DNA of 64,000 nt from Glebionis coronaria (Eukaryota; Streptophyta; Magnoliopsida; Asterales; Asteraceae). The position numbers were made by a program, and so were the translations under genes. The stretch lies in assembly GCA_025667525.1 (NCBI GenBank), contig CM046878.1, forward strand, positions 513,988,274 through 514,052,273. The letters run 5' to 3'. Position 1 is the first letter of the stretch; each line of letters starts with the position of its first letter. The notes under the pieces were generated by a model. It had not been told where the DNA came from. It did not search any database and saw only the letters and a list, made by a program, of their open reading frames with translations. Shown in pieces: positions 1 to 12,046 of the stretch.

Positions 1-1423
1 GAATGCAAGCAACAATTTATTCAAGAAATCTTTGAAACGTCATTCGAAGGTGTTAATATTGATGATGCAAATTTTCAAAATAATTTTCGATTGAATTTAC
101 AATCAAAACAGTGTCAACCAAGTGACAAGGTTGCTAAATATTTTCCGATAGACATAGAGAAATCTAAGAAGATTAACTGTGTGAACGTACTTGAGGCCAC
201 TGAGAATTTTAAACTTGATCTAGATAATCGAGTTTCCAAGATTTTGTCCAAAGTTGATAACTTAAAACAGAAAGATACACGACTCTTCGATTCAGTAAAG
301 CATATGTTAATACCACTGCACAGAATCAATCTTTGATTGAACAATTGAATCGAAAGTCGGTGAAAATATCTGATTTGAGGGAACAAATTTGTGATAAAAA
401 TCTGGCCTTGGCTGAGTTAAAGGAAACACTTCGTACTCTAGAAGGTAAGAATGTTGTGGATAACGCAGCCACTGTCTCAGCATCGTCCTATAGTGCAATC
501 AAAAGGAACCTTATAGCCGTCACACAATTTAATAAGGTCCCTAGGACTAAACCATCTCAAATATTGGTCACTAAAGATAAGGAAAAACCAAAACCAGCTT
601 CTAATATTCCCGTGTTGCCTTCTACAGGAGTAAGCACCACTACTAAGGCTCAAAGATCTAAGCTTAAAAGAAACAAGAAGAATGATAGGTTCTTGCCCCC
701 ATCTAGTAGTCAAGTGAAGAAGAAAGTAGAAGCCCATCCTAGGAATTTTATTTTTGTTTTGAATAAAAAGAATCATGTAGCTAAACCTAAAGGCTCTGCG
801 GTTGTGCAGCGTTCTAAGCCTACTGTGAATTTTAATTTGAAATGTTGGAATTGCAATGAATGTATGTTTTCTAGTCGTCATGATTCTTGCCTTATTGACC
901 ATGTGAATGAGATGAATGCCCGAAAAAATGGATTAGAATGGAAACCGACTGGGAAAGTGTTCACCCAAGTTGGTTGGATATGACGCCCCACTGGTAGAAC
1001 TTTCACTATAGTAGGAAATATGTCTCCTTTAACTAGGATCACTCCCACTAAAGCGAAGAAGGCGCGCCCTTTAACTAGGAGTACCAAGGCTACCAAAACA
1101 CAAGTGTGTCCTTTAACTAGGAACACCGACACTACTGTAGGAACCAAGTTCCCTTTAAATAGGTCTACTCCCACTGTAGTGCCCGCGAATAATCCAAAAC
1201 CTAAGAAAGTTGGAACAGTAAACCTGTTAGTGCTAAAACTCACATTAGAAAACGCAGGAAATCTAAGGGTCACACAAATGTTAGCAATTCTGATAATCTT
1301 ATATCTGTATCCGCTAACATTCCGGAACCAATAGCTTCCAATGCATTGTCTACTGTTGTTATTGAAAACAGGTGGTCCAAATTGTTCTCTGGTATTTGGA
1401 CTCTGGTTGCTCCAAGCATATGA
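1..1423 (+). pseudogene. E gag-side linker region (broken)
   Basis: This is the C-terminal part of the long Gag-side polyprotein, matching C at about 47.05-48.65 kb. Visible features are a coiled-coil-like acidic/lysine stretch (codons from 91 on), a Cys/His cluster beginning CWNCNECMFSSRHD (about 840-895), a block WKPTGKVF, and four degenerate PLTR/PLNR repeats (about 1024-1165). A frame change near 320, an in-frame TGA at 981-983 and another frame change near 1205 break it. The last frame ends at a TGA at 1421-1423, inside the start of the protease region but in a different frame. The role of this linker is not known to me; it lies between Gag and protease. Confidence 0.75.
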
Positions 1424-4400
1424 CCGGAGACCGCTCTCACCTCAGAAATTTCATCAACAAGTTTCTTGGTACGGTTCGATTTGGAAATGATCATATTGCA
1501 AAGATAATGGGTTATGGTGAATATCATATTGGGAATGTTATTATTTCAAGAGTGTATTATGTGGAAGGTCTCGGTCACAACTTATTTTCTGTGGGACAAT
1601 TTTGTGATGCAAACCTAGAAGTTGCTTTTCGAGAGCATATTTGCTTCATACGTAATTTGGAAGGGGTTGATTTATTGAAAGGTACTCGAGGGAATAATTT
1701 GTATACTTTGTCTCTACAAGACGTGATGGCCGCCTCTCCCATATGTCTTCTCTCCAAAGCATCGAAGACTAAGTCATGGTTATGGCATCGACGGTTATCT
1801 CATCTTAATTTTGACGCTATTAATCATTTGGCGAAAATCGAACTTGTTCGTGGTCTTCCTAAACTTTCATTTCACAAGGATCATTTGTGTTCCGCGTGTA
1901 CAATGGGGAAAAGCAGTAAGAAATCATACATCTGAAGACACCAACCAAGAGAAACTTTATTTGTTGCATATGGATCTTTGTGGGCCAATGCGTGTTGAAA
2001 GTCTTAGTGGTAAAAAGTACATCCTCGTCATTGTCGATGATTACTCTCGCTTTACATGGGTGAAATTTCTTACAACAAAAAATGAGGCACCTAAATTCAT
2101 CATCGGATTTCTCAAGATGATTCAAGTGCGTCTCAACACTACTGTCCGACGCATTCGTACAGATAATGGAACCGAATTTGTGAATCAAATTTTGCGTGAT
2201 CATTATGAAGAAGTTGGCATTTCTCATGAAACATCCGTTGCTCGCACTCCACAACAAAACGGTGTCGTTGAAAGGCGAAATCACACACTTATGGAAGCTG
2301 CTCGAACGATGTTAATTTACGCAAAGGCTCCATTGTTTTTATGGGCAAAAGCAGTATCTACAGCAGTGTACACCCAAAACCGGTCACTAATTCGTAAACG
2401 CCATGGTGAAACACCTTATGAGCTTCTCCATGGAAAAGTACCAGATTTATCATATCTTCATGTATTTGGTTCTCTTTTATATCCAAATAATAATGGTGAC
2501 AATTTGGGAAAACTTCAACCAAAGGCTGATATTGGTATTTTCAGTGGTTACACACCCGCAAAGAAGGCATACCGAATCTACAACCGTAATTCTCGTAAGA
2601 TCCTCGAAACTATGAATGTTGGTTTTGATGAGATGACAGCAATGGCTTCTAAGCAAAGCAGCTCTGAACCCGCACTTCATGAAATGGGACCCAGTAACAT
2701 TAGCTCTGGTCTTGTCCCAAACAACCCTACTTCATCATCATTTACACCACCTTCTAGGAATGAATGGGATACGTTGTTTCAACCGTTCTTTGATGAATTC
2801 TTTACTCCTCCAAGTATTGTTGCTCCAGAACCTGAGGTAATAGCTCCGGTAACCGAAGTTGTCGCTCCAGCAACCGAAGCACAATCAGATACGTCTGCAC
2901 CTACAATTGGTCAAGATATATCTTCAACGAGTAATTCTCAACCAACTACCGAATCAACTACTCATGTCATGCCTATTGATGATGAAGAGGATGATGATGA
3001 TCACGATTTGGAATTCGCTCAAATGCGTGAACTTCCATTCTTTGGTGTACCAATTCCCGACCATAATCAAGCCGGGTCGTCCACCTCAGAGGAAGCTCCT
3101 ACTACGGTTTACTCCAATCCACAGATTCGTGAACATGACAGCAAGTGGACAAAGGATCATCCTATAGATTCTATTATTGGTGACCCTAACTGTCTGGTAT
3201 CCACATGAAGTCAGTTACAAGAAAACGCAATGTTTTGTCATTTTGATGCTTTTCTCACTAAAGTTGAACCTAAGACATGGCAAGAAGGTTTTACTCAATC
3301 CTGTTGGATAGAAGCTATGCAAGAAGAACTTAATGAATTTATACGTCTTGAAGTATGGGAACTTGTCGCATGCCCAGATTAAGTGCAATTACTCACTTTA
3401 TAATGGGTTTATAAGGTGAAACTTGATGAGTTAGGCAGAATATTGAAGAACAAAGCTCGACTAGTAGCTCGTGGATACAAGCAATTATTAGGCATCGAAT
3501 TTATGGAATCCTTTGCACCTATTGCCCATTTGTAAGCTATTAGACTATTCCTCGCTTATGCAGCCCACATGAATATGATCGTCTATCAGATGGATGTGAA
3601 GACGGCATTTCTGAATGGTGAAATCAAGGAAGAGGTCTATGTTTAACAGCCGAATGGTTTTGTGAATCCTAAATATCCTAATCATGTGTACAGGCTTAAG
3701 AAGGCTCTCTATAGGTTGAAGCAAGCTCCACGTGCATGGTATGATCTATTGTCACAATTCCTCATCATGCAAGGCTTCGCTAAAGGCAAGGTGGATCCCA
3801 CGCTGTTTATTCAGAAACGAGGTAAAGATATGATTATGGTACAAATATATGTTGATGATATTATATTTGCAGCCTCGACCCAAACCTTATCCGACGAGTT
3901 TAGGACACTCATGTCTTCCAAGTTTAAGATATCAATGATGGGCAAGGTATCATTCTTCTTAGGACTTCAGATATCTCAGAGTCCCAGAGGCATCTTTATC
4001 AATCAATCCAAGTATGCCCTTGAATCACTTAAGAAGTATAAGATGAAATCTTGCGACCCCGTGGATACTCCAATGGTGGAACGAACTAAGCTTGATGCAG
4101 ATCCACATGGAGTTGCCATCGATCCGACACTTTATCGTGGAATGATCGGTACCCTTCTGTACATTACAGCTAGTCGACCCGACCTTCAGTTTGCTATCTG
4201 TATGTGTGCTCGGTATCAAACTAGGCCTACTGAGTTACACTTAGCAACTGTTAAACGGATCTTTCGGTATCTTAAAGGAACCATTAATCGGGAACTTTGG
4301 TATTCGAAGGACTCTTAGATTGCAATTATGGCATATGTAGATGCGGATCACGTGGGTTGTCAAGATACAAGGCGTAGCACGAGTGGAACTTTGCAACTAC

Positions 4401-4830
4401 TAGGAGATCAACTAATCAGTTGGGCATCGAAAAGGCAGAAAAGCGCTGCAATTTCAAGTACGGAAGCAGAATACATAGCTATGTCCGGTTGCTGTGCTCA
4501 AATTCTTTGGATGAGATCGCAATTAATCGACTATGGTCTAGGTTTCAACAAAATTCCGATGTACTGCGACAACAAGAGTGCAATGCCTTATGCTGCAACA
4601 ATGTTCAATTCTCCCGGTCGAAGCATATTGACATTCGCTACCATTTCATCAAGGAGCAAGTGGAAAATGGAGTGATCGAGCTTTACTTTGTCCGATCTGA
4701 GTATCAATTGGCGGATATTTTCACGAAGGCTTTCGATCGCGCTCGAATGGAATTTTTGGCCGACAAGCTAGGAATGAGAACCTTCTCGCCTGAGACTCTA
4801 AAGGAACTGGCAGATGAAGCGAAAGAATAG
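1372..4830 (+). pseudogene. E pol: Copia protease-integrase-RT-RNase H (broken)
   Basis: The domains run in Copia order. The protease has LDSGCSKHMTGD (about 1400). The integrase zinc region has LWHRRLSHLNF and a CSAC pair (about 1780-1900). The integrase core has HMDLCGP, IRTDNGTEF and NGVVERRN (about 1965-2280). Reverse transcriptase has [10 protein letters not shown] (about 3847) and RNase H follows with STEAEY. A deletion of about 10 bp near 1930 shifts frame relative to C. In-frame stops lie at 3206, 3380, 3401, 3533, 3644 and 4316, and a 1-bp loss near 4585 shifts the end. The open frame from 1372 begins with GTG and has no ATG. The natural end is the TAG at 4828-4830, matching the C-terminus of C. 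Confidence 0.92.
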
Positions 4831-7178
4831 TGGTGGTAAACTATTCTTCGTATCCTTGGTGATCATCTGTATATATTATTTATACTTTTAACCACAAAAG
4901 CAAAATATAAAAATATAAAACCATATAAAAACCATAAAAATCGAAAAATTCAGAAAAATCCAAAAATATTTTTACTTTATTTTTCAAAGGCATGTCTTTT
5001 GGTATGATAATATTTACGGCCTTAGAAATGTCTATTAATATTGACACGACGCCATAAATAGAGTTCGTACAAAAGTTGTAAATATTTCATAAAACATGCC
5101 CATATGGCTTGTAGTTATTTCAGACTGCAACCCGGTTTTCACATTAAATTCAAGTATCTCTTATGAAAGCTTTGGCTCACAACGGGAATTAATTTTCTCG
5201 GGCATGGTTTACTTTATAACCATGTAAGGGATTGTGTTTATGTTATAACATAATCTAACACGGATATATGTACGATTCAGTGCATTTATTTGTTAAAACA
5301 AGAGAAGTCTTGTTTTTATGAAGCTATCATCTCTACAACCATAGCTATCTACAATTGGTATCTACATACTCGACGATGCGACTACTCAAACGACGACTAC
5401 AGCTCTTTCAATAGAACACGGGTCAACAATTGAGGAGGAGCAATTGTCAAGCATTCAGAATCTTCGATGCCGAACGTGCCAAGCTCACAAACTGGTGTCA
5501 AGACAACAATACCAATCGTACACATGGTGTCAAGAGATGACTTCAGACGTGATGAGGCGAACAACATATGTTAACAAGAACCATTTCATCTTATCATATG
5601 ATGTTCTCATCAATCAGGTTCAACCTTGTCAATTTTTTTCTAATATGGTGAATATGTGATCATGTTACAAATCGGTATCATATCTCATACATTTGGTATC
5701 ATGAAGATACAACGGACTTGCATTTTTATTCCCAAAACCTTTGTTAAAACTTCATTAAATCAATTGATATTAAAAACATCGATTGGGTTAATATTTTTAA
5801 TATGGGGGAGAAAATGCGATTTAATATGGGAAATAATCACAAATGGTTTGACTTAATGTGCTGGCTCATCCCGACATATGCGAAATATTTTCGAATATCG
5901 TGGCATATGTTAAAGGGGAGCAAAACGGATTTGCATATCAAAATGGATTTTCATGGTGACATATACTTACCCAAAACTCATTTATTTCACGATGATGAAG
6001 ATTGTGGTGACATAAGGATGGTAGGATAGGTTAAGTCCAATGATTCTTCCAAAACCGGAGGAATCTTCCCAAGGACATTCCATAGCTAGAAATAGTAGTC
6101 CTTAGGAAAGATGGAGAAAGATTGTGAACGTAGCTGAATGCCGACCAAGTACTAAAGTTAGCACTGGAACAATCACAACAAGGTGCTAGTTATGACGTAT
6201 TGGTAAGCATTGAAGGGGTTGAAGAATGAAAAAGAATTGTAAAGATAAAGGGTGTAAAGAAAGAAGCCCTCCTTACAACCTTAGGAAGAAACCGGGTCAA
6301 CACATATGCTATTGAGATCATTTTAATGATGCTCGATATTGAAGATAGACATCATGGACCCAGTGATGCAATGCACAACCCATCCCAGCTAACTCATATA
6401 TCTCTCAAAAGGTATTTGTTTTATTCACACGGAGACAACACGTTATCTATCGATTTATTCACTCCGAATAAATAGGTATTGAAATGGTGGCACTCCTCTC
6501 CAGCCTCCGATTACTAAAATCCAAAGTGCACGATCGAGTCTAGCGCCATTTGAGATCATCAAATATCTCATTAGGACACACTTCCATAAAACCTTGCTTC
6601 TTCACACACTGTGAAAAGTAAGAAAGATCTTAAGAGTCCTACGTAAAATCTTCATGATCTTTCCTGAACATCCGAGTAATATGAAAGTATTTACAATGAA
6701 GATGGAAATCATTCTTGAGCGAACATTAAAAAGCTCATGGTAGGTGACTTGTGCGATTCATTATAAATCAAACTTGTGATAACTGGAAAGCAACAGTTGT
6801 TTAATTCTTAATTGAATTTAAACACGTTCCAGGCCTCTACGCAATATCTAAGTGATCTTGCCAGAACACTCAGAGTGATACCTTAGTGTTCACAGTGAAG
6901 AGTGGAAATCCTTCTAGTGTTAACCTTAAACAGCACTTGGTAGGTAACTTGCAAGATTCAATATGAATCAATCTCGTGACAACTGGAAAGCAACGATGGT
7001 GCGATTATTTAATGAATCAAACTTGTTCCAGGAATCAAACTTGTTCCAGGAATCAGAATTGACGGCTTCAATCATGCGGATAATTTTATCCAAATGATTC
7101 ACTCTTTACGTTCGCAGTCAGCTTTGGACGGTCGAGTAAAGAGAACGGGTTTACCCGCGAAATCTTGTCAAAGAGATT
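4831..7178 (+). other. E post-pol non-coding region
   Basis: No credible gene is seen in this 2.3-kb stretch. About 4980-5215 matches C at about 52250-52470 very closely although it is not coding. About 5800-7178 matches C at about 56700-58090. The part of C that holds the 53.4-54.1 kb tandem array and the 54.2-56.4 kb reading frame is missing here; E joins the two sides through about 360 bp (5440-5800). Purine-rich tracts like the polypurine tract occur at about 5800 and 5914. Confidence 0.75.
6636..7050 (+). repeat. E tail: degenerate direct duplication of about 198 bp
   Basis: Unit 1 (6636-6833) and unit 2 (6834-7032) share the order of landmarks: GCCAGAACA-like, GATGGAAATC/GAGTGGAAATCC, TGGTAGGTGACTT, AACTGGAAAGCAAC, and both end in GTTCCAGG. 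A further 18-bp piece is tandemly repeated at 7015-7032 and 7033-7050. The same two-unit arrangement is present in C at 57564-57960, so the duplication predates the split of the two copies. Confidence 0.7.
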
Positions 7179-7590
7179 TGTAGAAACTAGAAGGGGGGGG
7201 GGGTTGAATAGTTTCTCTTCGATTGGTGACCAAATAAAAATTACTTTCAATTTGGTTTGTATCAAAACTATCTTCTACTTGATGCTAAGTTGCATAATGA
7301 TTAGGTTCAATTGAAATGCACTAGCAATGATAATAAGCAAGTATAATGATAATGAAATAAGTAAAGAGTAAGGAAGGAGACAACCTAGTGCGAAGACACC
7401 AAGATTTATAGTGGTTCGACAACAAGGCTCTATCCTCGTTTCTACTCCACTACTCGAGTACACCTACTCGAGATTTCCACTATATCCACAAGCTCCCTTC
7501 TCGGCGGAGAAAACCTTACATCGTCGCTTACATTATTTTCCGACACTAAGCTAAATGTCGAGACCTAATCTTTAGCTAGGACCAATCTAC

Positions 7591-7742
7591 ACGACGTTGC
7601 CTACTTCACAATTTAACGACACAAGGCTAGATGTCGGGTTCTAATCTTAAGGTAGAACCAATCTTCACGACGTTGCCTACTTCACAATTTAACGACACAA
7701 GGCTAGATGTCGAGTTCTAATCGAAAGCTAGAACCAATCTTC
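7591..7742. repeat. 76-bp tandem duplication in B LTR
   Basis: Two 76-bp units beginning ACGACGTTGCCTACTTCACA lie head to tail, with a third, more diverged partial unit just before (about 7538-7590). The other LTR of B carries the same arrangement from about 26768, so it was present before insertion. Confidence 0.85.
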
Positions 7743-8325
7743 ATGACTCTTCACTTTGAAGCTAAGTGAGAACTTCACACAACACAACTACTAATCACTT
7801 TGAAGTTTAGTGAGAACTCACAAGACACAACCACATCACTTTATAGTTTAGTGAGAACTCCTAATCAAATCTATTACAACTCAACTAGACTTATCCAAGT
7901 ACACACATGTAGCTTGGATTTACACAACACAAATCCAAGCAAACACATATGCAATAGATGTACACAACAAATCCAAGTATCCACAAATAACTTGGATGAA
8001 CACAACTAGTCCAAGTATTCATAAATACATTGGATTGACCTAAAACAAAAAGGGTATCATGATGAATATGACTAGCTCATAGATTCATCTTTATCACTAC
8101 ACTAGTGAGTGAGTGATCTTCTCATTGGACATGGTAAAGGAGGGGATCAAGAGGATAATCATATGTAAACATCCTTATCAATTTAAGTGATCATTTACTA
8201 ATGATTATACTATAGAAAATAGAAAGAGGGCTGAGAAAAACGTCAAAGAGGCTTGCTGGAAAATGAGATTTGACCCACTATTTAAAGGAGACAAAGTTAC
8301 AACGGATCTATAACGGCTACTGTGT

Positions 8326-8390
8326 GCGGTACCTTATCTCACCCCGCGGTACCATATCGCTAAGGTACCGCGTAGGTACTTAAGGTACCG
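8326..8390 (-). repeat. B palindromic module, 3' LTR copy
   Basis: Four modules of the type GCGGTACC / GGTACCGC alternate in inverted order within 65 bp. A inserted at its end and duplicated TACCG. Matching copies lie at 21423-21490, 22874-22940, 25143-25201 and 27500-27564. Confidence 0.75.
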
Positions 8391-8671
8391 TAATAACTGA
8401 CTTTGAGTTGGTTAATAAAAGGTTTTTGCTTGCAAGATCTCTCTTTGCGTTGCTCGTACCCAATTGATATATATCGTTGTTTCGTTCTCGGTATCTTCTC
8501 GAATCGATCACGGTCAAAAGTGGAATAGTTGTAATTGGTGACTAAAAAGGGGGAGCTTTGGTCTAAATCTACCAAAATGATAAAGGCAAGTAATAATAAA
8601 ACTACACTAGAAGCTTTAAATGAAACAGTAATACCTCATGAAAAATAAATCTGGATAAATCTGGAATTCTT

Positions 8672-9235
8672 CTATTCGGAATGTTGGCCTTACTCGGAAT
8701 AATAGGAAAATATCCTATTCGGAATACTCTGGAAATGCCTTATTCGGAAAGTATGCTTACTCGGAATATTGTTCTATGCGGAAAGTCATGATCATGCGGA
8801 AAAATCTTCTTACTCGGAATATTAAGCTACTCGGAAAATTTGGGTTATTCGGGATATGGAAGATATTCCGAATAGAGGAAATGGAAATAAGCCTATGCGG
8901 AATAATGAGGGCAATTCGGAAAATTGGGTTACTCGGAAAAAGTTCCGAATAGAGAAACACAAACAATCCTATGCGGAAAAAGTCTTCTACTCGGAAAATC
9001 TGAAATGTTCCGAATAACCAAAAAGGGAAGAACCCTATTCGGAATAAATGAAAGTTCCGAATAGACACTAAACTTAAACCCTATTCGGAATAAAAGAAAA
9101 GTTCCGAATAGGCAAGAAAGGAAGATCCCTATTCGGAAAGATTGAAATGTTCCGAATACACAAGAAATGAAAACCCCTTACTCGGAATAATAGAGAATTC
9201 CGAATAGATACCACCCCAGATTCCCTATTCGGAAT
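8672..9235. repeat. Dispersed CTATTCGGAA / TTCCGAATAG array in A LTR
   Basis: I count 27 copies of a 10-bp motif (C/T)TA(T/C)TCGGAA or its complement TTCCGAATAG, with two- to forty-base spacers. In plus-strand reading the first ten copies are all ...CGGAA; after about 8865 the orientation alternates and neighbouring copies form inverted pairs. It is not a simple tandem repeat because spacers are unequal and unrelated. Confidence 0.85.
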
Positions 9236-9651
9236 CTAGGCAAGATCAGAAACTTGGAACGAAGAACAGTGGGGTACGAATTATACCAAACCGGACTCAA
9301 CAAAGTAAAAAGGTTTTACCAAATCAACCACAAATCATCTACTAACTACAAGGATCAAATCCCAATCATAAAAACACCAATTCAACAACTTTTTAGAAAC
9401 AAACTAGAACCAAATAGAACTTAAGAACTTGAAAGAAAAAGATGAAGAAGAATAAGATGAATCAAAAGATTAAAGGAGGGATTGTATTAATGATTTAAGA
9501 TTCAAAACAACAAAGATTAACTTACAAGATTGGAAGATAAATCAAACAAAGATTAAAACCACTCCTTAAGGGAGATGGTTCCTAAAAACTAGGAAGAAGA
9601 AAATAACTGGAAAAAGAAGAAGAGAGAATGTCGTGTGTGTATTGGGAGGAG

Positions 9652-9660
9652 TATATATAG
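9652..9660 (-). promoter_or_regulatory. TATA-like box in A LTR
   Basis: The minus strand reads CTATATATAC about 450 bp into the LTR, next to CT-rich sequence. It is the best core promoter candidate in the LTR; its twin is at 19177-19185. Confidence 0.45.
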
Positions 9661-10105
9661 GCTTCTCCCTTGGTTGGTGAGTGGGCTTTCTTCCCTTCTT
9701 TTTGTCTTCTCGTCTTTTCAGAAAAGTTGACGTTTTCGATTCTGATTCGGGATTTGTCGTCGATTAAATTCAACTCGTCTTTTAATTTCTTCGTTAAATA
9801 GACTTGAGTTTCTTCGACATATGTAAATCTTCCGTCTTTGGTCCTTTTCTTCGATAAATCTTCAAATAGGCCCATTGACTTCAAATCTTTTGCATCTCTT
9901 GGACAATAGACTTTGTCTTCAGTCTTTTTCCTTTATAAAACCCGTGCAATCCCATGTTTTCTCCAATATTTATCCGGTTGGCTCTGAAAACATAACAAAC
10001 ACACAAACCACGCATAATTCCAAACAAATGACATTAAATACGCGTTTTGGTCTTGTTTTAGCAAGAAATAAGTGGTAGGAAAGATGGGTGTTTACACACC
10101 TATCA

Positions 10106-10120
10106 AATCCCCTACACTTA
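10106..10120 (-). other. A polypurine tract
   Basis: Minus-strand TAAGTGTAGGGGATT directly abuts the 3' LTR start TGATAGG, the position where plus-strand DNA synthesis is primed. Three more copies of TAAGTGTAGGGG lie upstream in the element. Confidence 0.8.
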
Positions 10121-12046
10121 ACCATTGCCATGCCCTCATGCAATGCTTAGTGATAAAGCAACATTACACTTTTCTCATAATTAATTAACCTTGGCCTTAT
10201 TCAAATACTACTAAACAAAAATTAAAGCTCTAAGAGAAATTTAAAGCAAACAAAAGGATAGAACATAACTATGTGGAAATAACTTGTAAAGAGATCGAGG
10301 ACTTACATTAGGGCTTTGGTGCTGCGAAGATTAATCACCCTCAAGTTTCACGTTCCCCAAACTAAGCTTAAAAACGAGATCATTGTTATTATAAGTTAGC
10401 AATTCAAACACTTACACACATGGCTTAATTAAATGCTTAGACTCCCTTATTCCTAGGTGTATCTCTTATATTTTATTTTTGTCTTAGAATGATCATGAAG
10501 ATGCATTATTGGACTTATTTCGATAGTTCATTTAGGCTGAAAGCAAAGTAGGACGATTTGATCAATAGTTAGCTAAAGGACAAAATCTCTTAAAACTGCT
10601 TCTCGGGATATCAGAAAGTTCATATCTTGGCATAACTTGGTTCACGATTTGAGACCTTTCTCGGGCCGATATTTGGCATGTACTTCATACTTCATATCTT
10701 CGAGAGACGTTCTTGAGATAATGGTCTTCTCATCATAATAGAGTTTCTTCACTTTGGAGACTTTTGAGGGGTACTCCAAATTTGTTGACCACGACTTCAT
10801 GATTATTTCTTCAATCTCTAATTGGGATTTTGAGATACAACGATCCGCCTCCTTTTCGGACTTGGATCTATTTATCCTCATACCTTGTTAGGGTCTTTTC
10901 GGATAGACTTCTCCATCATCTTTGTGGGAGTTGATTGCTTTTCGTCGTGAGTCTTGATCCTTCATATTGATTTTGGAGATAATGCTTTTCACATCACTTT
11001 TGGGATCTTCAGCAATAAAATTGAATCCTCATGCCTTGTTAGGGCCTTTTCGGACTCGCCAATCTTCGCGCCCCGCTTCATAAGTTATGCCTTGGCTATG
11101 AACTCTCGTCATTACCGAGCAACTTTTAAACGATCTTGGGCTAGAAGCTAAGTAACCTTTCAAATCGTACGACCTTACTTATTGCAGATAAATTATTAGC
11201 AAGTGATGGGAGAATAGGCAAATAATTACACCAAGTGAGTTTGTGCAAGAATACCGACTTATAATTGACTCTATCATTTCTCGTCCTCCACAATTTAAAA
11301 TCTCGAGTAATGAGACTCGTGGACACTTAGCCTAATAAACCAATTAAGGTCTACATGGTTAAGGATACTAGCTAGAATAAACTAGAATAAGTCTATTCGG
11401 GTTGAGTCAAAATAAACGCAACGGGCCTAATATGTTCAAGATTTCAAAACTAGCTACATCACTCTATTAATATTTTTGACTTTATTGCGGGATATATACA
11501 TATGAAAGCAACGATAAAAAATAAAAAAAAAAAAAAAAATTAAAATTTACGACAAAATGGCCAAAGTTGATTAAAAATTTGAAAAATGTTGAAAAGTATG
11601 ATTTTCCGGTTAATTGAAGGCATTTTCATGGAAAAGTCCACTTAAAACTTCGATAGAAGTCTCCCCTACACTTAAGATAAACATTGTCCTCAATGTTTAA
11701 GCATGTGGGAAGGGTCTCCCCTACACTTATGTCATTGTGCACGTTGGTTAACTCAAGTTAAGGAAAAGACGACTAAAGTGATCAATTTCAAATGTGAGTA
11801 TGAAGAAAATTGAATCACGATAGTTGAGAGATAGAACCAGATTTCGGATTACATGGGATCACGGTTCTTCAAAGATTCCAAGAGTGCAATAATCCCTGTA
11901 ATCACATCACCATCCAAAAACAAGCAACCTATATAGCTCCCCCTACACTTATGATGAAAAACGGGAAAGGGGGATAGATACTCGGGTTGCCTCCCGAGGA
12001 GCGCTTGTTTTTGTTTACCGAGTCGCGAGCCTGACTCGGTCCCGAA
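10121..12046 (-). other. A non-coding 3' region
   Basis: Between the pol stop and the polypurine tract there is no long frame; the best (10642-10881, 79 codons) has no recognisable motif and I do not call it a gene. The stretch holds a direct repeat of about 28 bp around CTTGTTAGGG (about 10876 and 11026), three polypurine-like motifs (11663-11674, 11718-11729, 11940-11951), an A run at 11522-11539, and a conserved post-pol motif at 11984-12006. Athila elements often have such a spacer, sometimes with an env-like ORF, which is absent here. Confidence 0.8.
11984..12006 (-). other. Conserved post-pol motif of Athila elements
   Basis: GGGTTGCCTCCCGAGGAGCG and the following bases lie about 40 bp past the pol stop. 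D has the near-identical GGGTTGCCTCCCGCGAAGCG at the same distance (39201-39222). The function is unknown. Confidence 0.6.

Larger units (their letters stand above)
7179..8390 (-). repeat. B 3' LTR, distal part (before A insertion)
   Basis: This 1212-bp part pairs with 26358-27564 of the other LTR. By eye the two differ at about 21 positions plus a longer G run at 7193-7203. It contains a 76-bp tandem duplication (7591-7666, 7667-7742), repeats of the type TTTAGTGAGAACTC and inverted TCCAAGT/ACTTGGA motifs, and a palindromic GGTACC-rich module at 8326-8390, into which A inserted. Confidence 0.93.
8391..10105 (-). repeat. A 3' LTR (1715 bp)
   Basis: Read on the minus strand it starts TGATAGGTGTG and ends CAGTTATTA. 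It is nearly identical to 17916-19630. It contains a 27-copy CGGAA/TTCCG array (8672-9235), a TATA-like stretch at 9652-9660 and a terminal hairpin GGTGT...ACACC at 10087-10100. Confidence 0.97.

Noticed and set aside
9582..9884. 100-codon frame on the minus strand in both LTRs of A (also 19107-19409).
   Set aside because: It spans the TATA-like box and shows no domain. It is kept in both copies only because the LTRs are nearly identical.
10642..10881. Possible env-like gene of A.
   Set aside because: Only 79 codons, no signal peptide or membrane segment, no similarity I recognise.
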